From an uncultured Clostridia bacterium (GTDB lineage: Bacteria > Bacillota > Clostridia > Christensenellales > Borkfalkiaceae): a DNA stretch of 19,183 nt. A program made the position numbers and the translations under genes. The stretch covers positions 1 to 19,183 of the forward strand of contig CAMWKX010000004.1 in the NCBI GenBank assembly GCA_947174955.1. Reading direction: 5' to 3'. The notes beneath the pieces are model-generated. The model saw only the letters and a program-made list of their open reading frames with translations, was not told the DNA's origin and searched no databases. Positions within the stretch are counted from its first letter, which is position 1, and every line of letters starts with the position of its first letter. Shown here piece by piece: positions 7,499-14,192 of this stretch.

Positions 7499-8263
7499 TT
7501 ACTCCTCAGTCCCAGCACCAGCAGCCTTGTCTTCAAACTTGAAGTTCATAGTTACGCCCTCTAAGTTTGCAGCATTTGCAGACGTAACGTTTGCGTTGTC
7601 GCCGTTAAGATAAACCATAAATTTAACCTGAATATAGCTTTCGCTATCAACGCCGCCCAAATCAACGCTTAAAGCGTGTGACGTGCCCTTAACGTCAACT
7701 TTCGTCCATTCGGTTACAGACTCGTTGGAAGCCGCTTTAGCATACAAAACAACCAAGCTTATAGCATCGTTCTTATTAGTCCAGCTAACGGCAGGAGTAC
7801 CCCAAGTCAACTTAACGTTTTCAATGCCCTCAGTGCCTTCCAAGGTGGAAAGATATACGTCCTTTATTACAACGTAACCTTCAAACTCTTTTAAAGCCGT
7901 ATCAGAACCCTCTAATAAAGTACCGTCATCTATTGCAGTACCCTTACCGGTATACCAGTTAGCGAATTTCGTAATGCAAGTATCATCAGCATTTGCTAAC
8001 GTAGCAGTTGTTCTGTAAGCCGAAGGCTTAAGTTCAACAGCAGTCTCATCAGCCAAGGAAACGGTGGTCAATTTTTCCGAGAAATCAGTACTTGTCGAAA
8101 TAAGCAAGTAGCCGTTTGCAGTACTTACGTCAACGTTCAATCCCGTTGCAGTTACTTCGCCGTTCGATGCAAACCAAGCGAAGGTTGAGCCAGCCGAAAG
8201 GGCAACAGCCGCAACCAGCGCACAAGCCGCGCCTACAATTTTCTTTGTTGCTTTCATTATCAT
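7499..8263 (-). CDS. TasA/camelysin-like exported matrix subunit
   Basis: A 254-aa secreted protein. The N-terminus has a Lys-containing start, a hydrophobic Ala/Val core (about 9-24) and AGSTFAWFASN (24-34). This is the layout of SipW-dependent TasA precursors, where the mature protein begins just after a T-W/F-A stretch. The rest is Thr/Ser/Ala-rich and beta-prone (for example GLNVDVSTANGYLLIS, 41-56), with no membrane anchor and no LPxTG signal. TasA proteins form extracellular biofilm fibres and camelysin is a related surface protein. Sequence identity is low beyond the signal region, so the family call rests on architecture and context. AAGGAG precedes two possible starts: ATG at 8263 (4-base spacing) or ATG at 8257 (10-base spacing). 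It follows the other TasA-like gene and is ended by a strong terminator. Regulation by the upstream c-di-GMP riboswitch is inferred. Confidence 0.75.
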   Translation of the reverse strand: MIMKATKKIVGAACALVAAVALSAGSTFAWFASNGEVTATGLNVDVSTANGYLLISTSTDFSEKLTTVSLADETAVELKPSAYRTTATLANADDTCITKFANWYTGKGTAIDDGTLLEGSDTALKEFEGYVVIKDVYLSTLEGTEGIENVKLTWGTPAVSWTNKNDAISLVVLYAKAASNESVTEWTKVDVKGTSHALSVDLGGVDSESYIQVKFMVYLNGDNANVTSANAANLEGVTMNFKFEDKAAGAGTEE

Positions 8264-8292
8264 TTTTCTCCTTTTTTATTTATAAATTTTTG

Positions 8293-8305
8293 CGGGCTTT
8301 GCCCG
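8293..8305 (-). other. Intercistronic stem-loop
   Basis: A short GC stem (CGGGC / GCCCG, 3-base loop) lies in the 62-bp gap between the two TasA-like genes. There is no T-run after it, so it is not a terminator. It could shield the 5' end of the downstream subunit mRNA and raise its yield. Confidence 0.4.
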
Positions 8306-8325
8306 TTAATAAAAGCCTATGTTAA

Positions 8326-9135
8326 TCAATGTCCCGTGAAGTCAATACTCATTTTAAGACTTTCACTTCTTATCGGATCGATACACTCGGGATCATAGCC
8401 TTCCAGCCATACGACTATTGTAAATCTTATCGTTTCGTTAACGGCAAGGTTTTTGTATCCCCAGTCACCCTCGTTATTAAATATACAGATATCACTCGCA
8501 AAAGGTATTGCCTTACTGTTGTCGTAACCTCTGTTATCTTTTATTTCTTTTGTCAGCGCCTCTTCGGCTTCAACCGTCTTTTCGGGTTTCTTGTATATCG
8601 TATACTTATTTTCCGAAAGAAGCGGACCCGGGTCGCCTTCTATGACCATAACGCGCACCGCATCGTCAATATGAATATCCGAAGTATTACCGCCTACTGT
8701 AATCGAATCGATATTCATACGCATATCCACGTCAACCGCACGACTGGACTTGTTAATAAGCCAGAAGCTGAATGAGTAGAATCTGTAGCGACCTGCTGTC
8801 TCGTAAATGCTGTGCTCACCGTCGTGCTGAGCTATATCGTCGGGCAAATTCTTCCCTTCTCTATCGGGATCATATGTCAGTGCCTCGTCGGGCGTCCACG
8901 TAGCGTGATTATATCCGCCGTTAACGGGTACCAATAACCTCGGAGTTGCATCCGACAAATCCCTGTTCATTGCAAGCGCAAGATTAACGCCGCTGTCGTT
9001 GTTTACTCTTAAAACGAAGTACTCAGCCTGCTTTGCGTATACCGAGAAGCCCGCAAACACAAGCGATATCGCCAGCGCTATGGGGATAATGATTTTGGAC
9101 GCTCTTATCCATTTTAATCTTTTAATCCACCTCAC
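8326..9135 (-). CDS. TasA/camelysin-like exported protein, first gene of the riboswitch operon
   Basis: A 269-aa exported protein. A basic N-terminus (MRWIKRLKWIRASK) is followed by a hydrophobic stretch at 15-33 and a candidate cleavage region at FSVYAKQAEYF. The mature part is beta-rich, with FSFWLINKSSRAVDVDM (122-138) and, near the C-terminus, RFTIVVWLEGYDPEC (237-251). A WLEG-DP-C pattern near the end of a beta sandwich is what I associate with SipW-dependent TasA-like proteins of Firmicutes. It could be a minor fibre subunit or an initiator or anchor, like TapA relative to TasA. The start is GTG at 9133-9135 with GAGGGG seven bases upstream. It is the first gene after the riboswitch. 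The stop is TGA. Function is inferred from context. Confidence 0.65.
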   Translation of the reverse strand: MRWIKRLKWIRASKIIIPIALAISLVFAGFSVYAKQAEYFVLRVNNDSGVNLALAMNRDLSDATPRLLVPVNGGYNHATWTPDEALTYDPDREGKNLPDDIAQHDGEHSIYETAGRYRFYSFSFWLINKSSRAVDVDMRMNIDSITVGGNTSDIHIDDAVRVMVIEGDPGPLLSENKYTIYKKPEKTVEAEEALTKEIKDNRGYDNSKAIPFASDICIFNNEGDWGYKNLAVNETIRFTIVVWLEGYDPECIDPIRSESLKMSIDFTGH

Positions 9136-9183
9136 GCCTTTTCCCCTCGCCTATGCAGAAACTTCTAAATACTCCTTTAAATC

Positions 9184-9232
9184 AAAAAAGCCAAAACTCC
9201 ACCCCGAAAAGGTCCGAGGAATAAGCTTTGGC
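9184..9232 (-). terminator. Riboswitch expression platform: intrinsic terminator
   Basis: The 5' arm GCCAAAGCUU (9223-9232) pairs with a 3' arm ending UUUUGGC (from 9190), giving about 10 bp including G-U pairs, followed by six T residues (9184-9189). The first bases of the 5' arm are also the 3' P1 strand of the aptamer, so aptamer folding and terminator folding compete. Confidence 0.8.
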
Positions 9233-9316
9233 AACTGACGACCGTGAGTTGGTTTCCCCCCAACCTTTAGGTTCTTAAGCTTTGCGTCCTGCGCTTTCAC
9301 ACAGTTTGCTCTTAAT
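9221..9316 (-). ncRNA. c-di-GMP-I (GEMM-I) riboswitch
   Basis: Read on the minus strand, the leader has the GEMM-I order: GCAAAC; a hairpin with a GAAA tetraloop (CUGUGU / GCGCAG); the hallmark GGACGCAAAGC; a second arm with CCUAAA; then GGUC and the closing GUUGCC (9230-9235), whose UUGC pairs with the 5' GCAA. This class binds cyclic di-GMP. It lies between its own promoter and the TasA-like operon, beside two genes for c-di-GMP enzymes, which fits biofilm matrix control. The AGCC-like segment before GUUGCC is slightly divergent (GGUC). Confidence 0.88.
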
Positions 9317-9333
9317 CAATTCTTACAGTAATC

Positions 9334-9362
9334 ATTTTATTATATAATAAATGAAAAGTCAA
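9334..9362 (-). promoter_or_regulatory. Promoter of the riboswitch / TasA-like operon
   Basis: TTGACT (9357-9362) and TAAAAT (9334-9339) are 17 bases apart on the minus strand. The predicted start near 9327 is just ahead of the aptamer. The surrounding 9320-9460 is very AT-rich and holds no gene. A weak bulged stem after the 9465 stop codon (about 9420-9441) could be a poor terminator for the upstream operon. Confidence 0.75.
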
Positions 9363-9464
9363 GACTAAATGTGAAAATTTTTAAAAATTTTTTAATTTAT
9401 TACATTATGAATGCATAAAATTGCCTAATATGACAATTTTCTTAGCAATCTTCCACGTTAAGTC

Positions 9465-10868
9465 TTAAATTTTATATTCTTCGGGAGGCTGAGGCTTGCC
9501 GTAATAATAGCCCTGTCCGTAGCCGATTTTCAAGCCCCTTATGTAGTCGAGAATAACCTCGTCTTCCACGCCTTCGGCTACGACTGCAAACTGCTTCTTT
9601 TCGGCAAAGCCGACAAGCGTTTCCACTACGCCGCCGATAAGGAAGTCGTCCTGCGCCTGCTCGATAAATTTTCTGTCGAGCTTGACCCAGTCGAACTGCA
9701 AGTCTTCGAGTGTTTTCAACGACGACATTTCGAGTCCGAAATCGTCTACCGCTATTCTGAAGCCCATCTGTGTGAGCTTCAATATGTTCGAAGCCACTTC
9801 GGGCACTTTATCGAACATTGCAAACTCTACGATTTCAAGGCAGATATTCTTTGCGGGGATTTTGTACTTTTTGTATATCTTTCTGAACTCTTCCGCAAGG
9901 TGCGGGTACATAAGCTGCTTTGGCGACAGGTTGAACGAGAATATCAGTTCGCTGTCATCGGGGTGCTCTTTGTAGTGCTTGGTCTGTATGCGCAAAAGCT
10001 CGTCAAACGCCCACGTGCCTATCCAGTTGATATCGCCCGTCTGCTCCATTATCGGCAGGAATTTGAACGGCGTAAGCACACCCAGCGTAGGATGCTGCCA
10101 ACGCACGAGCGATTCGTATGCGATTGCTTTGTTCTTGTTTACGTCGTATATCGGCTGGAAGAAGAGCATAAACTGCCTCTCCGATATCGCCGTCTTTATT
10201 TCCTGGTACTGCTTGTACTCATCCGTCTGCGTTTCGGCAAGCTCCTCGGAATAAATTACGAACTTGTTGAGTCCGCCCTTCTTTGCCGTGATTACGGCAA
10301 GCTCGATATTCTGCAAAAGCGCAGTCGCGTCGGAGCTGAATTCGTTATTGCTCGCAATGCCGAGGTTTACGTTTATATTCAGCTTTGCGCGCGTCAAAAG
10401 CGTTACGGGCTTGTTGCACTCCGAAATGGTGACCATAGCCACGTTGGTCAAGCCCTTGTTGTCCATATGCTCTTCAATGTATACGGCAAGACTCTCTTCG
10501 TCGTAGTCGCAAATCTTCGAGCCGTGCGGTATTACTCGCACGATTCTTTCCCTGAGCATTTCGGTTATTTTCTTGACCTGCCTTTCGCCGAGCGAGGTCT
10601 TCATATCCGTCATACCGTCGATACGTACGAGCATTGCCGAAAAATGCGTATCGGCATTAGCCACGTCGTACTTGTGTTTGAGCATTTCCTCAAAGCCGGC
10701 TCTGTCAAGCTCTTTGATTTTGTATTTTTCCGCAATAAGTCTGCGCCTGTCGCGCCTTATCCCGAAATACAGGAACACCGACCCAACGATACACACCGCA
10801 AAAAACAGCACAACCAAAAGTATGTACACGCCTGTATTCAGATTTAAATCCAGTAATGAGGTTATCAT
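9465..10868 (-). CDS. Membrane c-di-GMP phosphodiesterase (degenerate GGDEF + EAL)
   Basis: A 467-aa protein expected to hydrolyse cyclic di-GMP to pGpG at the membrane. One membrane segment lies at about 14-36. The GGDEF region (about 50-215) has CDYDEESL (120-127) where the diguanylate cyclase signature should be, so it is probably inactive or a regulatory GTP-binding domain. The EAL domain (about 225-460) keeps the residues I would look for: Glu252 in ESL (EAL variant), Asn313, Glu345 in EIVE, Asp375 and Asp376, Lys396, Glu432 in EGVE and Gln452 in GQGYYYGKP. Loop 6 is DDFGLEMSSL rather than DDFGTGYSSL, a small deviation near the metal site. AAGGAG precedes the ATG. It follows the interrupted EAL gene by 20 bases, probably in the same operon. 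Confidence 0.92.
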   Translation of the reverse strand: MITSLLDLNLNTGVYILLVVLFFAVCIVGSVFLYFGIRRDRRRLIAEKYKIKELDRAGFEEMLKHKYDVANADTHFSAMLVRIDGMTDMKTSLGERQVKKITEMLRERIVRVIPHGSKICDYDEESLAVYIEEHMDNKGLTNVAMVTISECNKPVTLLTRAKLNINVNLGIASNNEFSSDATALLQNIELAVITAKKGGLNKFVIYSEELAETQTDEYKQYQEIKTAISERQFMLFFQPIYDVNKNKAIAYESLVRWQHPTLGVLTPFKFLPIMEQTGDINWIGTWAFDELLRIQTKHYKEHPDDSELIFSFNLSPKQLMYPHLAEEFRKIYKKYKIPAKNICLEIVEFAMFDKVPEVASNILKLTQMGFRIAVDDFGLEMSSLKTLEDLQFDWVKLDRKFIEQAQDDFLIGGVVETLVGFAEKKQFAVVAEGVEDEVILDYIRGLKIGYGQGYYYGKPQPPEEYKI

Positions 10869-10888
10869 ATCCTCTCCTTAAATGGCAA

Positions 10889-11491
10889 TTACTTGCCGTT
10901 CTTTGCCGCCGCAACACGCTTGTAATCGAACGTATCCACGATTTTAAGCGCGTCATCGGGCTTCATTGACTTGCCTATTAACCATCCCTGTATCGTATCG
11001 CAGCCAAGGTAATTGAGCATATCGAATTCCTGCGTGGTTTCAACGCCCTCGCAGATCGTCGTTCTGTTCAAAAGCTTTGCTATGTTGGTTATAAACTTGA
11101 TAATCGCCTGACTTTCCTTGCTCGTCAGAACGTCCTTAACAAACTCTTTATCGATTTTTATAGTCGAAATCGGCAGCTTTTTAATGTACAACAGCGACGA
11201 ATACTCGGTGCCGAAGTCGTCCAGGTGCACGTTGATGCCCTGCGCCGTCAGTATATCGAGCTTTTTCAGCGTTTCGTTGAAGTTGGTCATTAAGAAACTT
11301 TCGGTAATTTCAACGCAGATCGAGCCGGGCTTTAAATCGTACTTTTTGTAAAGCTTCAAGAAGTTTTCGGTAAAGCCCGCCTGCATCAGCTGCACGGGCG
11401 ACACGTTGAGCGAAACGCTGACGTTTTTTCCGTCAAGCTTCTTAGCAAACGCCATACCCGTATCGAAAATGAAGTCACCGAGCTGTACCAT
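10889..11491 (-). CDS. EAL domain, C-terminal part of the amber-interrupted c-di-GMP phosphodiesterase
   Basis: This 200-aa open frame is not an independent gene. It has no ribosome binding site before its ATG and is in the same frame as the upstream membrane GGDEF-like gene, separated only by one TAG at 11591-11593. Sequence between the TAG and this ATG still codes for the start of an EAL domain (IEGFEALFRV, then FSFITYAERTGA). Catalytic residues are all kept: Asn in SLNVSP, Glu in VEITE, Asp-Asp in LDDFGTEYSSL, Lys in IKIDKEF, Glu in CEGVE and Gln in TIQGWLIGK. The domain would be active if translated, so the interruption is recent, is read through, or is a sequence error. The 20-bp gap to the next phosphodiesterase gene holds that gene's ribosome binding site. 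Confidence 0.85.
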   Translation of the reverse strand: MVQLGDFIFDTGMAFAKKLDGKNVSVSLNVSPVQLMQAGFTENFLKLYKKYDLKPGSICVEITESFLMTNFNETLKKLDILTAQGINVHLDDFGTEYSSLLYIKKLPISTIKIDKEFVKDVLTSKESQAIIKFITNIAKLLNRTTICEGVETTQEFDMLNYLGCDTIQGWLIGKSMKPDDALKIVDTFDYKRVAAAKNGK

Positions 11492-11590
11492 CGCGCCAGT
11501 GCGCTCGGCGTACGTTATGAACGAGAACGTGTCTACTTTTACATTCCAACTCTTCTTTACGCGGAAAAGCGCCTCGAAGCCCTCAATCCG

Positions 11591-13063
11591 CTATTCCTTG
11601 ATGTTGTACTGCGGCTGGGACTCCATTTCGAACGCGCCCTCGGAAAGCATCTGCTTGATGTCGAAGGTGATGAAATATTTCTCGTACAGCTTTCTCTGTG
11701 ACTCGTGATAAATGATATAGTCGGCAATCTTCGTGTCCATTACGCGCTGACGCGCCGCCTCTGCCGCCTTGTACGCGTGTTCGAAATTCAGCGGATTCAT
11801 ACTCGCGTCACACATTGCGAAGCCCGACTTAACGTCGAGAGTGAACAGGTTGTCGTCCATTTTAATAGGAGAGTTTATGTACCTGAGCACGTCCTCTATG
11901 TCCGACATTAAGATGTCAAGCTTTTTGCCGTCGGGATAAGTTACGCCGATATAGCCGAAATCCAGCTCATACGCATAATTAAACTTCTCGCGCGCCTTTT
12001 TCAGAATTATACGTTGAATATCGGTAGCCATCTGCTTGCCGAACAGAGTTTTTATTCTGTCGAGGCTGCTGATAAACATTATGCCCAGCAGCGTGCGTTT
12101 GCCTTTACCGATAAAGTTTTCGAATACTTTCGAAAGCGACGCCGTCGTCTTGCCGTCCGAATCGAACTCGCCGACGGAGTCCTCGCTCTGAATGAACGAA
12201 TCAGCGTTGACTATATCCGCGCCGTACACAATTAAGCGGTTGGGCTGCGAAGTCATACGCATAGCCACGAGCTTGTCGCCGTAATTGCCGGTAAGGCTGA
12301 CGAGGCTCATAGCCTTACTGTCAAGTTTATCCGCGTCGACGATTTTGGACGTCGCGGAAAACTCGTGCTTGAAAGCGCTGTTTGCGTTCAGTATTTTACC
12401 CGTCTTGTCGACGGTTACTTTGTACTTGAATTTATCGGCTTTGCTGCGGCTGTTAAGAAGATAGGTCAGAGCAACCGCCGCCGCAACTATGAGCACACCC
12501 GCAACGACCAGAATGGCAACCATATTGCCGAGAGTGTTGTCAATAACCTTCTGCTGAGCCGTAAAGTCCTTTAAACAGCCTATATTGTAACCGTTGTCAC
12601 CGAATGCGGACGGCGCAAAATAGTAGACGACTCCGCCGATCGTAACCTTTTCGGAAGCGTTGTATTTAAGCCCGTAATCGGCGAGCTTAACCGGCTTCGA
12701 GGACTCGGTCGTATCAATCAATCCGCCGCCGTCGACAATTCTGCCCGAGTCGCTGATAATTAAATAGTAGTCGAAATTGGTATCGTTCGCGTACTCCTCT
12801 TTGATTTCGGCAAGAAGAGTTTTGTTTTTATCCTCTATATCGGTTTTAATCGAAGAGCCGAATTTAGCAGTTATTTTTTCGGATAACGCGTCCGCTTTCT
12901 GCTCCAGGGAAACGTATTCCTGTCTGTACGTATTTTTAGAGAACTGACTGAAAATAAACAGACCTGCCGCCACTTCTATAAGCACGATAATCGCAATGAA
13001 AATAACGAGCTTCAAAGCGGAAGATTTATTCAGTTGAGGTAAATCGTTTCTCTTTTTTTTCAC
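11591..13063 (-). CDS. Membrane sensor with degenerate GGDEF, N-terminal part of the amber-interrupted c-di-GMP phosphodiesterase
   Basis: A 490-codon frame ending at TAG 11591-11593. Membrane segments lie at about 18-39 and 180-203, enclosing an extracytoplasmic sensor region (about 40-178), then a PAS-like stretch and a GGDEF-like domain (about 320-450). In place of the GGDEF signature it reads ELDFGYIGVTYP, so no cyclase activity is expected. It ends MESQPQYNIKE, the first strand of an EAL domain that continues in the same frame past the TAG. Full reading frame 10889-13063 would be about 724 codons. I chose GTG 13063 because GGGGGA lies six bases upstream. A longer ATG at 13105 falls on the predicted transcription start and cannot have a leader. 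Confidence 0.85.
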   Translation of the reverse strand: MKKKRNDLPQLNKSSALKLVIFIAIIVLIEVAAGLFIFSQFSKNTYRQEYVSLEQKADALSEKITAKFGSSIKTDIEDKNKTLLAEIKEEYANDTNFDYYLIISDSGRIVDGGGLIDTTESSKPVKLADYGLKYNASEKVTIGGVVYYFAPSAFGDNGYNIGCLKDFTAQQKVIDNTLGNMVAILVVAGVLIVAAAVALTYLLNSRSKADKFKYKVTVDKTGKILNANSAFKHEFSATSKIVDADKLDSKAMSLVSLTGNYGDKLVAMRMTSQPNRLIVYGADIVNADSFIQSEDSVGEFDSDGKTTASLSKVFENFIGKGKRTLLGIMFISSLDRIKTLFGKQMATDIQRIILKKAREKFNYAYELDFGYIGVTYPDGKKLDILMSDIEDVLRYINSPIKMDDNLFTLDVKSGFAMCDASMNPLNFEHAYKAAEAARQRVMDTKIADYIIYHESQRKLYEKYFITFDIKQMLSEGAFEMESQPQYNIKE

Positions 13064-13108
13064 TGACTTTCCCCCGCAATAATAAGTGTACGGTATAATA
13101 CACATTAC

Positions 13109-13136
13109 ATTATATCATTTTTAGAACAATTGTCAA
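13109..13136 (-). promoter_or_regulatory. Promoter of the c-di-GMP enzyme operon
   Basis: Perfect consensus hexamers on the minus strand: TTGACA (13131-13136), 16-base spacer, TATAAT (13109-13114). The predicted start is near 13102, about 40 bases before the GTG start codon. Confidence 0.9.
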
Positions 13137-13146
13137 GATTGAAATT

Positions 13147-13178
13147 AAAAAAAGCGACCGCATATGCCGTCGCTTTTT
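13147..13178 (-). terminator. Intrinsic terminator of the cysteine-rich protein gene
   Basis: Stem GCGAC / GTCGC (13154-13158 with 13169-13173), extended by A-T pairs and a partly paired loop, followed by a T-run on the minus strand. It sits just after the stop codon at 13185 and just before the next operon's promoter. Confidence 0.8.
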
Positions 13179-13184
13179 GCGCCT

Positions 13185-13955
13185 TTACATCGTTTCGAGA
13201 TTTAAGGCGTTCTTTTTCTTTCCGCACTTTGCACATTCGATATCGATTTTTATCCACTCGAACGCGTCTTTCCAGTTTTTGTCGTTGATAAATTCGGGGT
13301 CTGCGTCTTCGAGCAAATCTTCTTTACCCGTACTGTCTATCGTAACGTAAATTTTATACCCCGCTCCTTCGCAGTGAGGCTTTTTCGTTTTCAATTTACC
13401 GTCGGTACGATAAGGCTTGTTTGGCTGTTCGTAGCGCATACACATTGCGTCGTAACCGTAATATCTGTCGTCGAACAGCAGAATTTCCTTTCCGCAGTTT
13501 TTACATTTGGCATAGATATATTGATATTCGGTGGGTTTATTCGGGTCGTAAGGCGTTTTTTCAAAATGAGTAATATAATCAGGATCTTTGATATATTCTT
13601 CAAGCGATTGATACTCATACCTTTCTTTTAAGAATCTAAAAGTATCTAAATGGTATATCCTATACCACTTGTCATTAAATTTATAAGAACTCCATAATGC
13701 AACAGGAATGTCCTTATCGTTCTTATGCTCATACTGTTTATACGCACCTGTACGCTTTTCCCGCATTTCATCAGCCTGTTTTTCTATTTCCCGCATTTTC
13801 TTGATTTCTTCTGTAGGGATAAACTTGAAAAACAAATAATTATAATCAAACTCTTCGCAACCGCAGGAGCAAACAACCTGACCTTTGGATTTGTTTTCCG
13901 CCAACTTTACGGCACGGATATTTTGTCTTAAATAATCGGGGAAAAAATCTTCCAT
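13185..13955 (-). CDS. Unrecognised cysteine-rich (putative zinc-ribbon) protein
   Basis: A 256-aa protein that I do not recognise. It has several putative metal-binding groups: CSCGC (29-33), CKNCG (151-155), Cys172, HC (194-195) and CAKCG (241-245). The CxxC pairs at 151/154 and 241/244 look like zinc-ribbon knuckles. Between them is a charged, Tyr-rich region (about 50-150) with a short helical stretch KKMREIEKQADEMREKR (52-68). There is no signal peptide or membrane segment, so it is probably cytoplasmic. AGGTGG precedes the ATG and a terminator follows, so it is a single-gene unit. It lies immediately beyond the tRNA-Arg inverted repeat, a typical position for acquired genes, but there is no integrase or other mobility gene nearby. 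No function is proposed. Confidence 0.75.
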   Translation of the reverse strand: MEDFFPDYLRQNIRAVKLAENKSKGQVVCSCGCEEFDYNYLFFKFIPTEEIKKMREIEKQADEMREKRTGAYKQYEHKNDKDIPVALWSSYKFNDKWYRIYHLDTFRFLKERYEYQSLEEYIKDPDYITHFEKTPYDPNKPTEYQYIYAKCKNCGKEILLFDDRYYGYDAMCMRYEQPNKPYRTDGKLKTKKPHCEGAGYKIYVTIDSTGKEDLLEDADPEFINDKNWKDAFEWIKIDIECAKCGKKKNALNLETM

Positions 13956-13987
13956 AATCTACCACCTATATTCTTAATTTTTAACTC

Positions 13988-14057
13988 TCCCGCAGGGAGT
14001 ACCAAATACCGCCAGACGCATTTTTGCAGCTGGCGGTATTTGGTACTCCCTGCGGGA
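13988..14057. repeat. Perfect 28-bp inverted repeat containing the tRNA-Arg 3' end
   Basis: Arms 13988-14015 and 14030-14057 are exact reverse complements with a 14-base spacer. The right arm includes the last 17 bases of tRNA-Arg (CCA, acceptor 3' strand and part of the T stem). No T-run follows on the minus strand, so it is not an ordinary terminator. Confidence 0.95.
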
Positions 14058-14115
14058 ATCGAACCCACAACGGCCCCTTAGGAGGGGGCTGTTATATCCA
14101 TTTAACTAAGGAAGC
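14041..14115 (-). tRNA. tRNA-Arg (anticodon CCU)
   Basis: A 75-nt tRNA with CCA encoded (14041-14043 as complement). Acceptor strands GCTTCCT and AGGGAGT pair with two G-U pairs. The anticodon stem GCCCC/GGGGC carries loop CTCCTAA, giving anticodon CCT, which reads AGG (Arg). The T arm GTGGG / TTCGATT / CCCGC is canonical. It has its own promoter. The downstream inverted repeat could pull its 3' end into a competing hairpin in the precursor. Confidence 0.96.
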
Positions 14116-14133
14116 ATATTTAATTACTCAACC

Positions 14134-14162
14134 ATAATACAACAACCGCGGTTAAAAATCAA
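14134..14162 (-). promoter_or_regulatory. Promoter of tRNA-Arg
   Basis: TTGATT (14157-14162) and TATTAT (14134-14139) are 17 bases apart on the minus strand, ending about 18 bases before the mature tRNA. Confidence 0.75.
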
Positions 14163-14192
14163 CTTATTTAAAAACATTTAAGTCTTTTATTT

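Noticed and set aside
9900..10847. Long plus-strand open frame (315 codons) opposite the EAL gene
   Set aside because: Antisense shadow of a well-supported EAL gene; no ribosome binding site and no recognisable domain.
13064..13105. Upstream ATG start for the membrane GGDEF-like gene
   Set aside because: It coincides with the predicted transcription start of a perfect TTGACA/TATAAT promoter and has no ribosome binding site; GTG 13063 has GGGGGA at good spacing.
13988..14057. Inverted repeat as an ordinary tRNA terminator
   Set aside because: No T-run on the minus strand after the hairpin, and the stem includes mature tRNA sequence.
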